Positions 47,619-59,271 of a DNA stretch of 64,000 nucleotides are shown here, piece by piece (the stretch's first letter is position 1; the number at the start of each line of letters is the position of its first letter). The notes below the pieces were generated by a model. That model ran no database searches and was not told where the DNA came from. It saw nothing but the letters and a program-made list of their open reading frames with translations. Where the stretch lies: the NCBI RefSeq assembly GCF_029962835.1, contig NC_080573.1, positions 88,140,001-88,204,000 of the forward strand, in the 5' to 3' direction. The DNA is from Magnolia sinica. Taxonomy: Eukaryota; Streptophyta; Magnoliopsida; Magnoliales; Magnoliaceae. The position numbers and the translations under genes were made by a program.

Positions 47619-47680
47619 GAGGTTGTCGATACTGGATTCGACGATAAAAAATTTTGTGAGCCTGTTTTCTAAGTTTAGGG
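47619..47680. other. Junction between X and Athila 2
   Basis: About 60 bp that match neither the Athila 1 pol nor the X arm. There is no tRNA-Met PBS here, although one would be expected after a chromovirus LTR. Confidence 0.4.
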
Positions 47681-48941
47681 GTGCCATGCTTGATATTGTG
47701 ACAGTACTTGAAGTTAACCGGTGGAGGGCACAATTTGAAAAATTGCCCCAAATTGATGTAGTGCCTCTACCTTCCAATCTCAAAGCACCAAAGCTTGACC
47801 TAAAACTTTTACCCTTTGATTTAAAAATATCTATTTAGGTCAAGATGAGACATTTCAGGTGGTGATTTCTTCCCACCTTAAGCAAGAACAAGAGATTATG
47901 CTTATCTCTACTCTCATTGAGCATAAAAGAGCCCTTAGATGGTAGATTACGGACCTTAAGGGAATTGACCATTTGATTTGTACTCACTGCATTTATCTAG
48001 AGGATAATGCGAAGACCTCACGGCAACCACAATGTAGATTAAATCCAAACATGAAGGAAGTGGTTAAGGCCGAGGTTCTTAAGCTATTAGATGTGGGTTT
48101 CATATACCCTATATCTGATGGCCAATGTGTGAGACGAACTTCGTAAGAAGTCTGAAATCACCATCATAGCCAATGTAGACAATGAACTCATGCCAACCAG
48201 AGTCACTATAAGTTGGCGAATGTGCATTAACTATAGGAAGTTGAATATCGTCACAAGGAAGGACCACTTTCCTTTGCCCTTCATTGATCAAATTTTTGAA
48301 AGGCTAGCTGGTCACTCATACTATTGCTTCCTTGACGGGTATTCGGGCTACAACTAGATAGAGATAGCCCTTGAAGATTAGAAAAATACAATATTCACAT
48401 GTCCCTTTGTCACCTTTACTTATCAAAGTATGCCATTCGGACTGTGTAATGCCCTCGCCACTTTTCAACGATATACGGTGAGTATTTTTTCTAATATGGT
48501 AGGGCAATATCTAGAGGTCTTTATGGACGATTTCTCTGTCATTGGTCCATCCTTCAGCAAATGCTTGAACAATTTTAAAAATGTACTAAAGCGATGTGAG
48601 GAAAAGAATTTGGTACTAAATTGGGAGAAGTGTCATTTCATGGTTCGGAAGGAAATTGTGCTAAGACATATCATCTCGTCTAAAGGAATTGAGGTAGATA
48701 TGGCTAAGATTGATCTTATCTCTGACTTACCTCCACCCAAGAACATACGAAACGTGCGATCCTTCCTAGGACATGTCGGATTTTACAGGAGATTCATAAA
48801 GGACTTTAGTCACCTCTCTTGCCTTTATGCAAACTACTTCAAAAGGATGCACCATATGAGTGGACTGAGCAATGCCAAGAAGCTTTTTCTAAGGTCAAGG
48901 GCATGTTAACCAATCCACGTATCATGTGGCCACCCGATTGG
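47681..48941 (+). pseudogene. Athila 2 reverse transcriptase, degenerate
   Basis: Matches Athila 1 from LEVNWWRPQFEELPQ onward (here LEVNRWRAQFEKLPQ). Many stops and indels occur before 48430. The frame 48430-48909 has the active-site block VFMDDFSVIG and EKNLVLNWEKCHFMV, then frameshifts after RSFLGHVGFYRRF. It is interrupted at 48947 by LTR E. Confidence 0.88.
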
Positions 48942-48946
48942 AACCT

Positions 48947-50813
48947 TGAAAAGGCCAAGCTATATGTCCTAGAGGGGGTGAATAGGACAATGCCAAATTT
49001 AAAATAATTATAGTGGAATTTAATAATAATAAGATAGCCAAATAAAGGAAATCAATTCACAATGCTGAAATGAAAAGCTACCTCAATAAATAAGTATTGA
49101 GAGGTTGATACAAATGTTGTTCTAAGGACAACCTTACACCATAAAAACCAAAGGTTTATGATAAGGAATGAATAATAGTAAGGAATTGAAAAGAAATGAA
49201 TAATAGCAAGGAATTGAAATAATTTGCAAGAATTTAAATCTAAATTATTACAACATTCCCCACTGTGCTTGAAATGTAAATATTACAACATTCACATCCA
49301 CATATACATTACACAAATTTGAATGATAAAAGATAGGAAAAATAAATCACACATCCACAAAACACAAAGAGTTATAGTGGTTCGCCTGTGTGTTCACCAA
49401 CTGTTATAAAATAGCCACACAGCTTGCTACTCCACTCCTAATATCCTCACACAGGGGATATCAGCGTTCACTATCAAAACAGGTTTCACAGGTTCACCTA
49501 AAACCTTCACAATTGTGTCTTTCAATGGGCTTACACAATTCAAAAACCCCTCTTTTTGAGTTTTCTGGCTCTCCTCAGATAATCAACACAATGAGAATTT
49601 TCTGGCAAATCTCAAAAGAAACCGAAAAGAATGCAAATTACAATAATGTAAAATACCTGGATTTCTCCTTCTGTTTGAAGTAGCCCGGAAGAACCAATCA
49701 GAGTAGATGTTCAAATGTAGAAGTTCAATGTTTAATACTCACTTTGATATGGTTCTAAGTTTTAATTGATTTTAAATTAACCCAGATGGGCTAGTTATAT
49801 TTGATTTTGATTCCAAGAAGAAGGAATACAATAATTCCTCTTTTCAATTTAGATTGGAATGTAGAAACAAAATCAAATTAATAAAGCTAATAAAAGAGAA
49901 TATTAAATAAGCACAATGTAGCTTAAAAATGAACACAAACTTATCTCAGAGTGATGCCTTGATTTTGTTGGAACTGTATTATCAAATTCTAAAATTTGTC
50001 ATCTATTTATAGTTATAGAAATTGTGTCTATGACTGGTCTTGAGTACTCCATGATTGGATGTAGATGAAACAAATTTTTAAAATTTTAAACGCGATCGGA
50101 TCAGACCGTTCCACGACTGGTTGAAGGTATCCACGACCGGTCGTGTGCCTCCCACGACTGGTCGTAAACACCCTAAGACCGGTCGTGAGACACCAAAAAT
50201 GGTTGCTATAGTTTGAGTCGTATCTCCACAACTGGTCCAGGTTGGAGTTGACACTGTTCCTACGACCAGTCGAACAGTCTCCAGGATTGGTCGTAGCTCA
50301 ACTAAAAAATTCTGAAAAATTGCAACAACTTAGGACTGGTCCTGAAATTTCTTGGACTGGTGGAGCCAGTGCTAGGACTAGTCGAACAAGGTTCAGGACT
50401 AGTCTTAGAACAGACAATTACATGTAAATAGATTCAATTTGAATTATGTATCCAGAATGACCTACCCTCAGGTCAATCATACCTTGGAAGTGAGGTATGA
50501 ACATTGAGACTCTAGTTCTTCAGATAATAGTTGACCTTTGACAATTGTAAAGCTTAAGATCTCTGTACTTGATGTAGTATTAAACTTGAGATCTTCTAGA
50601 TCTTGTATTGTATTCATTGAGTCTTGGAACAAGGTCGCTTCTTTTGATGTAGCTTATACTAGGATGGATTGAAGTAGTTCTTCGTTCTTGACTTGAAGCA
50701 AAGTGATGCAGTGTCTTGAACATATAACACAACATCCTACACAAGACACTGATTGTGTTTTTGGCACCACAAAATTTGACAACCAAAGGAGGTTACAAAC
50801 CATAGCACTTAGA
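48947..50813 (-). repeat. Solo copia LTR E
   Basis: 1867 bp, minus strand, TGAAAAGGCCAAGC...GCACTTAGA, flanked by AACCT at 48942-48946 and 50814-50818. Removing it rejoins Athila sequence that aligns with Athila 1 near 7110-7135. TATA (CTATTTATAG on plus) at about 50003-50012 and near-palindrome array at 50030-50410. The G tract is only five bases here (near 48973). The terminal CA has become GA. Confidence 0.94.
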
Positions 50814-51240
50814 AACCTTCCTTTTGAAATTATAGGTGATGCGTCCGATTATGCTCTTGGGGTGGTGTTAAGCCAGATAAAAGAAAAGAAGCCCTACGTT
50901 ATTCATTACTCAAGTAGAACTTTAAATCCTACCCACGTGAACTACTCTAATACGGAAAAGGAACTCTTAGCCATGGTGTTCGCTTTAGACAAATTTAGGT
51001 CCTACTTGATTGGATTCAAGATCATCATCTACACAGATCATGCGGTGCTCAAGTATCTTCTTTCTAAGAATGATGTTAAGCCCCACTTGATAAGATGGAT
51101 ATTCCTACTCCAAGAATTTGATTTTGAAATAAAAGATAAAAAGGGAGCAGAGAACGTAGTGGCTGACCATCTTTCCTGCCTTGATCCCTCTGATTCCCTT
51201 GAGACGACACATATAAATGACATGTTCCCTGACGAACAAT
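50814..51240 (+). pseudogene. Athila 2 RNase H
   Basis: RNase H frame resumes after [51 protein letters not shown] and [12 protein letters not shown]. It is open within 50703-51368, although the start of that frame belongs to the LTR. The active-site residues D, E, D, D all appear present. Confidence 0.88.
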
Positions 51241-52551
51241 TATTTAAAGTCTCCCATTCACCTTGGTTTGTGGATATTGCTAATTATCTTGCTACAGGTT
51301 TTGCACCAACAAATTGGACTGCGCATGATAAGAAAAAATTCTTCACCAAGGTATGTAAATTCTTCTAGGATGATTCATATTTGTTTAAATATTACCCAGA
51401 CCAAATATTAAGGAGATGAGTGCTAGAAAATGAAAAACAAAGTGTCATCTCCTTCTATCATTCTCAAGCCTGTGGTGGTCACTTTTCTGCTAAAAAGACC
51501 ACGACTAAAATTCTACAGTGCGGCTTTTACTTGCCCACTATGTTCAAGGACACTGATGAGTTTTGTAAAGCTTGTGAGCTCAGAAATTGGGAGCATTGTC
51601 CTGTCGAAATATGATGCCTTTGAACCCAATTATGATCACTGAAGCATTTGATTGTTGGGGCATCAATTTCATGAGAACATTTCTCCAATCTTTTAGAAAT
51701 TTATATATATTGCTCGCAGTAGACTATGTCACTAAATGGGTCGAAGCAATCCTGTGCCGAAATAATGATCATTAAATGGTCATTAAATTTTTAAAAGAGA
51801 ACATCCTTGTTGGTTTGGAACGCCCCAAGCCATCATTAGTGATGGAGGTTCACATTTCTGTAATAGGACATTTTGAGAACTTAAAGAAAAAATGTGGCAT
51901 CTCCCACAAAGTGAACACTCCATACCACTCACAAACAAGTAGGCAAGCTGATATTTTTAATACAGAAATTAAACATATCTTAGAGAAAATGGTTAACTTT
52001 GACTATAAGGATTTAGTCAATCCGCTTGACTGATGCTTTATGGGCTTACCGTACTACATTTAAGACCCCTATTGGAATGTCTCCCTTTAGACTTATCTAT
52101 GGGAAGGCTTGCCACTTGCCTGTGGAGTTGGAACATAGGGCCTACTGGGTTATTAAAAATTAGAATTTTAATTTAGACAACGCTAGCTCGCTATGCAAAC
52201 TTCAGTTGAATGAACTTGAAGAAATTCGGAATGATACATATGAGAACTCGAGAATTTACAAGGACAAGATGAAGGTGTTTCATGATTAACACATTCTTCG
52301 AATATCATTCACACCAGGTCAGAAGGTCCTTTTGTATAATTCTCGGTTACATCTTTTTCCGGGTAAACTTCAATATCATTGGATCGGTCCTTTTACAATT
52401 ACTAATGTCTATCCTTATGGGGCTGTCAAGATTTAGAATCCAAATAATGATAATATTTTCAAAGTGAATGGACATCGATTAAAGCCATTTGTTGAGAAAT
52501 TTGATTCAAAGAACATGTCCATACCTCTGATTGATCCTATTTACCAGGATT
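51241..52551 (+). pseudogene. Athila 2 integrase, heavily frameshifted
   Basis: Zinc region near 51440-51610 (QACGGHFSAKKTTTK, CKACELRNWEHCP) and catalytic core pieces [14 protein letters not shown] (51708 onward), [11 protein letters not shown], and SHKVNTPYHSQTSRQAD. Spread over at least three frames with stops such as TAA near 51774. The second Asp motif and the GPY/F region are recognisable only at the DNA level. It ends at the TGA of 52549-52551, equivalent to the Athila 1 end. Confidence 0.85.
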
Positions 52552-53279
52552 GACCTCCTAGTCTGACGGAGGTATAGTTATGTTTATTGCTTTCATATAT
52601 GATTGTTTATGATAGTTTACTTTCTGTTGGTTTATTTCTTGTGCTAACCCATCTTCACATTGAGATCATTAAAAAAGCCTCAGTATTCTCTCTTCAAGTA
52701 TCACCTTTCCATTACTTCCCTTTTCCTTTCATTGTCTCTTTTGCATTACATGCTTATTTCTTTTAAATTTAGGACAATGTAGATTTTTAGGTTGGGGATG
52801 GGGGATTAGGTAAACTAATTAGTGTTTTCTTAGTTATTGAGCAAAATTTTTAAAATTTTTCAATGTTTCAAGTTAAAATCTGTTTGGGAAGCGATGAATT
52901 GTCTATTCAAGAATGCTTTAGGTATGATAAGATAGAGTTTGAATTTTGGATTGTTGGAGTTGGATCAACTAAGTAATCTATCACCTAAGTTCTTGCGCTC
53001 AATTGATTAAAAGGAAGTTTGAATATCATGTTAATCTCAATCACAAGACACATTCAATTTGTCTTCGGTAAGACATGATAGAAGTTCTGATTGTTAGTAT
53101 GTGAATCATTAATAGATGGTGAGAATCAAGTCTAGAGAATTTTAACCACCTTAAAAGAAGAAAAGAACTACTAAAAACAGAAGATTAACAAAAAAAGGCC
53201 ATGTATCATGAAAAAGAATTTTTAAAAAAATGAAAAGATTAGAAAAGAATGAAAAAATAAAGAATTAACCGTCGATAAA
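52552..53279 (+). other. Athila 2 post-pol non-coding tail
   Basis: No ORF. The first part aligns with Athila 1 after pol, including the GGACAATGTAGATTTT and GGTTGGGGATGGGGGATTAGG block at 52772-52810. The remainder is A-rich and diverged. It ends at the start of LTR G. Confidence 0.75.
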
Positions 53280-54055
53280 TGTAACGTCTCGGAAAAATCC
53301 GTACAAAGACCCGAGTATCACCTCAGGAAGAAATCACTAAGAATCGAATTCAGTAGAAATTAGATAAAAATTAGTTAAGTATTAAACTAAGTTAATTGGT
53401 GAATTATCTTAAACCACTATCTATACGAACTGTAAAACCCAAAACTACTAGAATCGCTAACTTAACATTACTTTAGAACCTAGGAGCAATCTCAAAACCT
53501 AGTTGCTCTTTGGAGCACATTAAAAGTCCGTATTAAACCTGGACCGTGCGTCGAAAGTCCGATTACCATGGAACTATAAAGTCTATAAAGTTATGATCAC
53601 CATACTGGGCTTGACAAGCACCGTGGGAATCAAGCCCAAATAGTATCCAGAAATGCACAACATGAGCTTGGAGCGAAGTGTGTGAAAAATGCGATTATCT
53701 TTATAAAATGAACTCAAACTTAAGTGAATTGGGCCATTCACTTGTGGGAAAATTAAAGACTTCTGACCATCAGATTCTGACCTAAATACACCCATGGATC
53801 AGTGAAATTTCCCTGCACAAGTCAGTAACTTGTGGCCTAGATCAAGTGACGATGACCGTTGAACTGATACAGGTCCTCCACAGTCGATCCATAAATCCGA
53901 TCGGACTGAAACCCTAACCTAGCTTAGATCCATGATCAGGGAACTTAATCCATGATGTAGGTGAGTAAAGGGCCTCTAGACGAGTCCCGTTTGCCCAAAA
54001 TCGACACTCTTTGGCTATAACCTACCATGGCCCTGGGGCCATTGACATCAGTTTT
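53280..54055 (+). repeat. Chromovirus LTR G, first 776 bp, broken by element H
   Basis: Starts TGTAACGTCTCGG, like LTR H at 54056 (TGTAACGACCTTGG), and shares blocks with it: GTCGAAAGTCCGAT (53551 and 54284), GGGCTTGA, and TATAACCTA. The match runs to about the position before the TATA box of H, where H begins. This is best read as H having inserted into an older relative's LTR. Confidence 0.7.
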
Positions 54056-57000
54056 GTAACGACCTTGGAATTTTTGTGCTAATCTTTCCTTAAGTAGTTG
54101 TTTTGGGGTAATTAGCGCTTTACTCGATTGCTTTTGAAATTCGCATTAATCACTTTAAATTGTATCTGCATGGCTCTAAACGTGTAGATTAGTGAGCGCT
54201 ACGTTACTCTGAAATCTGGGATTTATCGCTAAATCCAGTTGTTCTGGAAAATTTTTGGAAGATCTGATCAGACCTGGACCGCGTGTCGAAAGTCCGATAG
54301 CGATGATCTTAGGCTGTTGCGGTCACCGAGTTGGGCTTGATCTTCACCTCGAAAATCAAGTCGATCCGATGTTCTGGGTTGATTTGATTGAGTTCGAAGT
54401 GAAGAGTGTGAGAACGGTTGGAATTTATTAAGCTTTTATTGAAATCTGAGTCGTGTCGCTTGCGCGACGATTTTAAGCATTCTGACTGTTGGATTCTGAC
54501 CCAATTTCACCCTCTGATCAGGATAGTTGGCCCAGGCATATCCTAGTGCTTGTGGACCTGATCGAGTTTCCGTGACCGTTGAATTGAGTGTGGTCCGCCA
54601 CGGCTGATCTGAAGAGCCGGTCGGTATGAAAACTCAGCTTGACCTAGATCCATGGTCAAGGAGCTTAAGTCCGACCTTTCATGGTTATAGGCCCACCAGA
54701 AGTGATTCGTTGGATCGAGAAAGGCTTACTTTGGTTATAACCTAAGTATACTTGTCCCTAGGGTTATTTTCATCAAGAAAAGGCCTATTTATAGTCCTTA
54801 AACCCTAGCCCTCTTTTCCATACGATTTTCTCTAACCCTAGCTTGGAAAGAGAGTGGAAAAGAGAGAGAAAGTGAGAGAGATAAGTTGGTGAATCATCTT
54901 GATTTCTTCCTTGTTCTTCTTCATCTTCGAACCTTCACTTTGAATCGTTCTTCTGACGATTCTGAGTTCCTTTGGGGTAAGTTAACCTAACCCTAATCTG
55001 TGTTAGAGCTTAGACTAGACTTGGTGTTGTTGTATCTCATTTCTATCCTTATTTTAGGGTATTCTAGCGCCGTTGACGAAGACAATTCGTCTAAATCAGC
55101 TCGGCGGTTCTTTCTTCGCCTAAGGTGAGGACTTTAAGTGTATAGGTTATGGTTTTCAAGGCTTTCAATCCCAGTTAGTGATTTATTCTTGTTATGGATG
55201 AGATTTCACATGCCAAATGTTATGTTTACATTACTTTCCTGATATGCATGTGCTATATTGAGATTTGTGTATTCTATGTGTATTTATAAAATACCGTATA
55301 CGTATAAAATATGCACTTGTGTTTGTCATGATTATTTGTCATGTATGTATGCTAGATGCATGTATGACGACTCCTTGGTAAAAGGAATTGTCTAAGTGCA
55401 TGTATTCCAACATACGTCATGTATGTTGTTCCATGTATGCTAAGTGTTTGTAGAAATGCATGAATGATCTAAGTGTAACTGATTACACTAATTGTGGGCG
55501 TTGAGAAGTGATTCTCAATACTCCTATTGATGCGCATGATTTCCTTTATGCAGTTACATTCCAAGTTATTTAAATTCAAGCATCTCCTATGCTTACATTT
55601 ATGCTAAGTTGATATCCTTCAGATGCGTTTGTGCCATGATTTGAATTGTTGTTCCATTACTGTTTTACCTTCCATATGATTATCTGTAGTAGTGTAATGT
55701 GTTTGGGACTATGCCTTAGTCCAGGAAATCGGTAATTGACCCTATATGCGTGGTTGAGATTGCTTTCGCCACGTAGGACGTATTAGACGAACCCGAGTCG
55801 TATTAGAGTTGCCGGCAGTGGTTTGGCCACGCGGAGTGTTTGCGCACTCCATGTCGCTCAATTCAACGTGCGCTTGTGCTAGTCGAGTTCGTCAAATAAC
55901 CCGATTGTCCGATGTATGTTAACCATGTATGGACGTTACTGCTTGAATCTAGGATACCGAACTTACCAGTGAAATCCTGTTAACTATGGTACTTGATCCA
56001 CCAAGACTCATGAGCCGGATATGGTGGTATGGGACACCGTGGTCGAGCTGTCGGCCTACGCTGGGGTGACGAGCCTCCCCATAGTGACCAATGAGCAACT
56101 AAACTCGTGAGCCGATTATGGTGGTATGGGACACTATATTCGTGCTGTCGGCCTACATTGATTGGTGACGAGCCCTTTGTAGTGACCTCGAGCATACCTG
56201 GATACCGCAAGGAGGTGATGAGCCGATCTGTGGTAGTAAGGGCATGAAAGGCGTGCATTGATTGGTGACGAGCCCTTTGCTACGACCTCAAATGTATGAT
56301 CGTATGAGATGTCTAGGATTGACGACCCTAGTATGGATCATTGTTTGGATAGTGATATGAGGAAGGTATCTTAGCTTCCCAATCCTGTTGTGTGAAATGG
56401 ACTAATAACAACTTGGTAATCATATCCATGCACCGCATTTGCATGTGCTTTGTAGATGTGGCGCACTTTAAGGCGATGTCATGCGTAACGTAAGATGAAG
56501 ACGCTGAGGGTGTACGTGTGAGGGCACGCATCATCTTGCATTCATCCTTGCATTAACAAGAGTACTTAGGATTTATTTAATTATCTTACTTTATCATTAC
56601 TGTTTGATTGAACTGATAACATGTTAACCAGTGCCTTATTGTTCCACTGAGTTGATCACTCACTCCCACGTTTCTGGGGCGGTGTTACACACCCACCAGA
56701 CTCTGTCTTAGGCCCTGATGTTGCAGATGTGGATGCGACGTCTGAGGCAGAGCGGGAGCTGGATGACGACGAGGCTGCCTTCTCCTATATGCAGTTTTCA
56801 GACGGGTTCTAGCGAGCCTCGGTCTGTTGCGCGGGATCTCTGGGATTATATTTTTGGAACTGAAATGATGTAAATTTGATACTTATAATTTTGTTAAATA
56901 ACACTTTTACACGATCTGGTTGTATATGTAATTCAGGGATTTACACTTGTACACATGTTTTCCTATAAGTCTTCCGCTTGCTTTATTCACTTGTCCCTGA

Positions 57001-57146
57001 ATCATATCTGTGTTTTGGCTTAATCTATTCCATGTTTTATGCACTAATACAGTCAACATACATCCATCATTAAATATGTTGCATAAGTGATGTTTTGGAA
57101 CTCGGGAGCTGAGTTATGCTCGACCCCCGAATTCCAGGGCATTACA
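54056..57146 (+). repeat. Chromovirus H 5' LTR
   Basis: 3091 bp from TGTAACGACCTT to GGGCATTACA, followed by the PBS. A TATA box CTATTTATAG is at about 54785-54794. A purine-rich stretch follows at 54840-54880. Three imperfect repeats of about 100 bp at roughly 56008-56290 share GAGCCG...GGTGGTATGGGACAC and GGTGACGAGCC. Near 56700-56810 an acidic pseudo-coding stretch resembles one in LTR F. The partner LTR is outside the window. Confidence 0.85.
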
Positions 57147-57149
57147 AGT

Positions 57150-57161
57150 TGGTATCAAAGC
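57150..57161 (+). other. Chromovirus H primer-binding site (initiator tRNA-Met)
   Basis: TGGTATCAAAGC, one change from TGGTATCAGAGC, three bases after the LTR end. Confidence 0.9.
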
Positions 57162-58038
57162 ATAATCTGGATTAAACCAGACCTGAGTTATGGTCACACA
57201 CTGCATGTTGTCGCCACTTTAGTGTATTTGGGTGTGGGTCTATCATCGCTTTGTGTTTGTGCTCCGTACTTTCCATCGGCGAAGGTTTTCTGAAAACGTT
57301 CACCGCGATCGAGTCTGTACTCTTACCTGATCACACACAGCGACCCGAGACCTTTCCTAGACCCTCTATTAATGAGTGTAGACGGTCTATCTTCCCTTTT
57401 TTCACCTTTAAACCTTCCAGAAATCACTGTTTGAACCAGATTTCTGTCAGAATGACCCGATAGGCGTCAAACTACGCAAGGGGTCAATCTGGGCATTATC
57501 TGTGAGACCCAGGGGGGAACCACTCATTTTGGACTAAGGGGGACCAAGAGGGCCTCGCCAAATCGGCGAGGTATCGCCGATATGTCTAGAGACCGGCGAT
57601 GCCATCGCCGGTTCGGCGAGGGATTGCCGGTCAGCGGGCTCAGCGGGCCGGGCCGACGCGGGCCGATCGTCCATAGGCCTTGTGTGGCCCACCCCTCCAC
57701 GGTTTTCATTTTAAAACCCTTCCTTTTACCTACTTCCTTCACAAAACCCACTCCCAAGCTTTCCTTTTCTTCCAAAACCTCTCCAAATCCTCTCAAATCT
57801 CCCCCAAATCTTCATCTTCCTCCCATTTTCGTGCAAACCCATCACCCCATTTTCAAATCCTCCCTCCTATTGCTGATTTCTCTTTCTTTCCTTCTCATTT
57901 GAGCACTTGCTTTCCCCTATTTGGCTAATAGTTGTGTGGAAGCTTCACCATCTTCCTATTTCTCTCTTTCTCTCATTTCTCATGGCCCTCTTTGAGATTG
58001 TGACGGCCATTTTTTCCATTTCTTCCCTTCTTTCCTTG
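57162..58038 (+). other. Chromovirus H leader with two strong hairpins
   Basis: Untranslated leader. Two perfect 8-bp stems: 57562-57581 (ATCGGCGA, 4-base loop, TCGCCGAT) and 57593-57611 (CCGGCGAT, 3-base loop, ATCGCCGG), in a GC-rich stretch to about 57670. Then CT-rich DNA to 58038. The frame of the next ORF extends upstream to an ATG at 57907, which would add a hydrophobic 44-residue N-terminus, but I prefer the ATG at 58039. In retroviruses such stem-loops serve dimerisation or packaging; that role here is inference. Confidence 0.7.
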
Positions 58039-59271
58039 ATGGGGAAGAAGAGAGTGCCCGTGGATGAAGCCGGGCCGAGCCGCCCAACCCGTGCACGGAG
58101 GCCGAGAGGTGCCGCCGCTAGCACGTCCGCCACGCGCGAGTTCCAGACGAAGCGGGACCTCGATCCTCGAGCTCCTGTTAGTAGGACTTTGTTGGTGGAA
58201 TTGTCGCATGGAGTCTATGAAGGGCGTAGAGTCCTTTTTGAGGCTCATGTTGATCCGCGGCTCTTTGGTGAGTTCTTCTTATTGGAGCACCTAGAAGGGG
58301 CTGGTTGGGGTCCCTTGTTCGAAGGCGAGTATCGCGCGAATGCTGGCACTGTTCGGGCCTTCTATGCCAACATTCTGGAGCCTTCGCTGGATCCTCTGCA
58401 GTTCAAGATTCCCTATGGTAGTGGTCGTGTGTGTATCGTCAATGTTGCTTTGATATCCCGCCTCCTGAGAGTGCCACTTGGTGAAGTGTATGCTAGCGAG
58501 AAGAATGTGGACAGTGTGCACGAGAAGGATGGTCGCACCCGATTCTTGTGTGGTCGTCTGGTTGAATGGCAGCCGAATAGGAGTCTTCTGGCTTCTTTCA
58601 TGACGGACGACTTCCATTTGCTTCACCACATCTTTACATTCAGTGTATATCCAAGGTGGAGCAACCACAGCGAGTGTACGCGCCTGATGGTGGATTTCTT
58701 GTATCAGGTGGGGCAGGAAGCGAAGTTGTGTATGCCGACGTACGTCCTGTGTCAGATTATTCTCATCGCTCGTTCGAGTAGAAGGACCGAGTCTCTTCCC
58801 TTTGGCCGCCTCATTTGTAAGATCGCACATGAGTTTAGCTATAGGCTTGGAGCTGAGAAGCCGGTCCCTGTTTGTTATATCAATTTGAGGACTCTCAAGC
58901 TGATGGAGGTTGGTTCTGGTCGGCTTGCCTCAGAGGGTGAGGCTGAGTCTGAGAGCGGTGACGATAAGAACTTTGCTGAAGGTGGTGCGGAGTATGAGGA
59001 AGAAGCAGAGCAAGACGAGGAAGAGATTGAGGCACAGGATTCGAGTGATAGCTCTCCTCCTGTGGTGCCAGAGCAGGGCGCAGAGCAGATTGCCAGAGAT
59101 GCCCATCTTACACGGCTTGAAGAAGGGCAAGCTGCTTTACGCCAGGAGATGGTTGATCTTCGAGGCTTTGTTAAGCATAAGCTTAAGAAGATGTCTCGGA
59201 CTCTGAAGTCTATCCTGTGTTGCTTGCAGGATAAGGGTGCTCCGCCTCCATCTCCTGATTCCGACGAGTAG
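58039..59271 (+). CDS. Intact accessory ORF of chromovirus H (410 aa), homologous to the copia accessory ORF
   Basis: Start MGKKRVPVDE chosen because copia B starts MEGRYKKRT and because the upstream in-frame extension is hydrophobic CT-rich leader. Residues 1-40 are basic. The helical domain at about 70-290 has blocks GAGWGPLF (87-94), VRAFYANI (105-112), LISRLLRVPL (138-147), HHIFTFSVYPRWSNHSE (196-212) and LPFGRLICKIAH (253-264). An acidic linker spans about 299-345, a coiled-coil-like helix 355-396, and the end is PPPSPDSDE. Copia B and C have VGWDNIL, LISSLMDIPV or LILALMDIPV, HRIFISNLYSRSGNKTE, PFAY...ATH and PAPSSGSD in the same order. No catalytic motif is recognised. It is intact, unlike gag-pol. 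Related plant proteins are often annotated as 'putative plant transposon protein'. Function unknown. Confidence 0.85.
   Translation: MGKKRVPVDEAGPSRPTRARRPRGAAASTSATREFQTKRDLDPRAPVSRTLLVELSHGVYEGRRVLFEAHVDPRLFGEFFLLEHLEGAGWGPLFEGEYRANAGTVRAFYANILEPSLDPLQFKIPYGSGRVCIVNVALISRLLRVPLGEVYASEKNVDSVHEKDGRTRFLCGRLVEWQPNRSLLASFMTDDFHLLHHIFTFSVYPRWSNHSECTRLMVDFLYQVGQEAKLCMPTYVLCQIILIARSSRRTESLPFGRLICKIAHEFSYRLGAEKPVPVCYINLRTLKLMEVGSGRLASEGEAESESGDDKNFAEGGAEYEEEAEQDEEEIEAQDSSDSSPPVVPEQGAEQIARDAHLTRLEEGQAALRQEMVDLRGFVKHKLKKMSRTLKSILCCLQDKGAPPPSPDSDE

Larger units (their letters stand above)
47681..53279 (+). mobile_element. Athila-type element 2, truncated at both ends, with solo LTR E inside
   Basis: Collinear with Athila 1 from about 5840 (just before the RT domain) to beyond the end of pol. 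No LTRs, PBS or gag. It begins at a junction with X and ends where chromovirus LTR G starts. Solo LTR E sits in it with a clean duplication. Confidence 0.88.

Noticed and set aside
57907..58038. Upstream ATG adding a hydrophobic 44-residue N-terminus (possible signal or membrane segment) to the chromovirus ORF
   Set aside because: The residues come from CT-rich leader, and the copia homologue starts at the equivalent of 58039; kept only as an alternative start.
58291..58830. 179-codon minus-strand frame inside the chromovirus accessory ORF
   Set aside because: It is a shadow of the plus-strand frame, which has the conserved blocks.
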